The position numbers and the translations under genes are program-made. Shown here piece by piece: positions 4,736-5,435 of a stretch of 5,435 bases of DNA; within the stretch, counting starts at the first letter, position 1, and every line of letters starts with the position of its first letter. Under the pieces are notes generated by a model that was not told the DNA's origin, searched no databases, and saw only the letters and a list, made by a program, of their open reading frames with translations. The stretch comes from Betaproteobacteria bacterium. GTDB taxonomy: Bacteria > Pseudomonadota > Gammaproteobacteria > Burkholderiales > SG8-39. The DNA lies in contig JAOUGZ010000215.1 in the NCBI GenBank assembly GCA_029865405.1, forward strand, positions 1-5,435. Reading direction: 5' to 3'.

Positions 4736-5435
4736 GAGAAGCGCGAGAAGTCGGGCTTGCGCTTTTCCATGAAGGCGCTGAGCGCCTCCTTCGCCTCGGG
4801 CGAGCGCAGCCGCTCGCCAAAGAGGCCAAGCTCCTCGGTCATGCGCTCCTGCACCGCGCCCGCAAGGCCGCGCTTCATGAGCTCCTTGGTCATGCGCACC
4901 GATGCGGGCGGCAGCGCCGCGAGCGCGAGCGCCGCCTGGCGGCCGCGCTCGAGGAGCTCGGCTTCCGGCACGATCTCGGTGACGATGCCCGCGGCGAGCG
5001 CCCTCTCGGCGTTGAACGGCCCGCCGAGGAGCAGCATCTCCGCGGCGCGCCGGTAGCCCGCCATCGCCGGCAGCAGCAGGCTCGAGGCCGCCTCCGGCAG
5101 GAGGCCGAGCGGCACGAACGGCATCTGCAGCCGCGCGTTCGGTGCCGCGTACACGAGGTCGCAGTGCAGGAGCATCGTGGTGCCGATGCCCACCGCCGGG
5201 CCGCCCACCGCGGCCACCAGGGGCTTTTTCGCGGTGGAGATGGTGCGCAGGAAACCCGCGGCGGGCGAGGCGCCGGCCTCGCGCGGCAGCTCGAGAAAGT
5301 CCTTCACATCGTTGCCCGATGTGAAGCAGTCGCGCTGGCCGTGGATCAGCACCGCGCGCACCTGTGCGTCGGCCTCGGCGTCGGCGATCGCCCTGGCCAT
5401 CGCCGCGTACATCTCGGGGCTGAGCGCGTTCTTCT
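4732..5435 (-). CDS. Enoyl-CoA hydratase/isomerase superfamily protein, probable delta3-delta2-enoyl-CoA isomerase (ECI2-like), 5' end beyond window
   Basis: The last 233 residues of a crotonase-fold protein are present. The frame stays open to the right edge and reads KNALSPEMYAAM, so the true start, probably 15-20 codons further out, is missing; the Met at 5412 is internal. Oxyanion-hole regions are FTSGNDVKDF (residues 30-39 from that Met) and GGPAVGIGTTMLLHCD (70-85). At the two positions of the hydratase glutamates (GGGCE and QPE in rat mitochondrial crotonase) this protein has Thr78-79 and Phe99. It instead has Glu107 in LLPEAASS, the position of the isomerase glutamate in ECI2/PECI proteins. 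The blocks SGND, GPAVGI and MPFVPLGLLPEAASS resemble mammalian ECI2 closely. It would shift a 3-enoyl-CoA to the 2-trans form in beta-oxidation of an unsaturated acyl chain. Its TGA overlaps the next gene's GTG start. Confidence 0.9.
   Translation of the reverse strand, partial: KNALSPEMYAAMARAIADAEADAQVRAVLIHGQRDCFTSGNDVKDFLELPREAGASPAAGFLRTISTAKKPLVAAVGGPAVGIGTTMLLHCDLVYAAPNARLQMPFVPLGLLPEAASSLLLPAMAGYRRAAEMLLLGGPFNAERALAAGIVTEIVPEAELLERGRQAALALAALPPASVRMTKELMKRGLAGAVQERMTEELGLFGERLRSPEAKEALSAFMEKRKPDFSRFS

Noticed and set aside
3876..4829. Long N-terminal extension of the MaoC frame through the alpha/beta hydrolase gene
   Set aside because: The added sequence is a compositional shadow of the hydrolase gene. 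The hot-dog domain is complete from the ATG at 3875 or 3872.
5410..5412. ATG at 5412 as the start of the enoyl-CoA isomerase
   Set aside because: The frame is open through to the window edge and reads KNALSPE before this Met, the usual segment of the crotonase N-terminus. The gene is therefore truncated by the window, not started here.

Overview
The window is GC-rich (about two thirds G+C by eye) and every gene I can support lies on the minus strand. The protein types, and a periplasmic binding protein whose N-terminus closely resembles those of Burkholderiales and their relatives, suggest a betaproteobacterial chromosome from soil or sediment. That placement rests on recognition and GC content only.

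In transcription order (right to left) there are seven genes packed head to tail. They are: a 5'-truncated enoyl-CoA hydratase/isomerase-superfamily protein with ECI2-type isomerase residues (4732-5435); an alpha/beta hydrolase of epoxide-hydrolase type (3872-4735); a MaoC-like single-domain hot-dog hydratase (3420-3875); a cyclase-family metal hydrolase (2374-3417); a small protein of the L-2-amino-thiazoline-4-carboxylate (ATC) hydrolase family (1891-2364); an FAD-dependent GMC oxidoreductase (303-1898); and the first 84 residues of a secreted branched-chain-amino-acid-type ABC substrate-binding protein (1-252). Junctions are a 4-nt GTGA overlap, a 4-nt ATGA overlap, a 2-nt gap, a 9-nt gap, an 8-nt overlap and a 50-nt gap. 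This is the layout of one operon with extensive translational coupling. Clear Shine-Dalgarno sequences are visible only before the ATC-hydrolase-family gene and the binding-protein gene. No promoter is visible; it should lie upstream, beyond position 5435. The only non-coding stretch longer than 9 nt is the 50-nt gap, which holds a small hairpin and the strong SD.

Together the genes look like a catabolic operon: import of a small organic compound (binding protein), flavin oxidation of an alcohol or similar group (GMC), hydrolytic opening of rings, epoxides or amides (alpha/beta hydrolase, cyclase family, ATC-hydrolase family), and acyl-CoA processing (MaoC hydratase, enoyl-CoA isomerase). I do not recognise the set as a described pathway and the substrate cannot be read from the sequence. 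The most useful specific observations are that the crotonase member lacks both hydratase glutamates but keeps the isomerase glutamate, and that the alpha/beta hydrolase has the epoxide-hydrolase lid tyrosines and lacks the fluoroacetate-dehalogenase His-Trp pair. I found no RNA genes, mobile elements, CRISPR arrays or origins.
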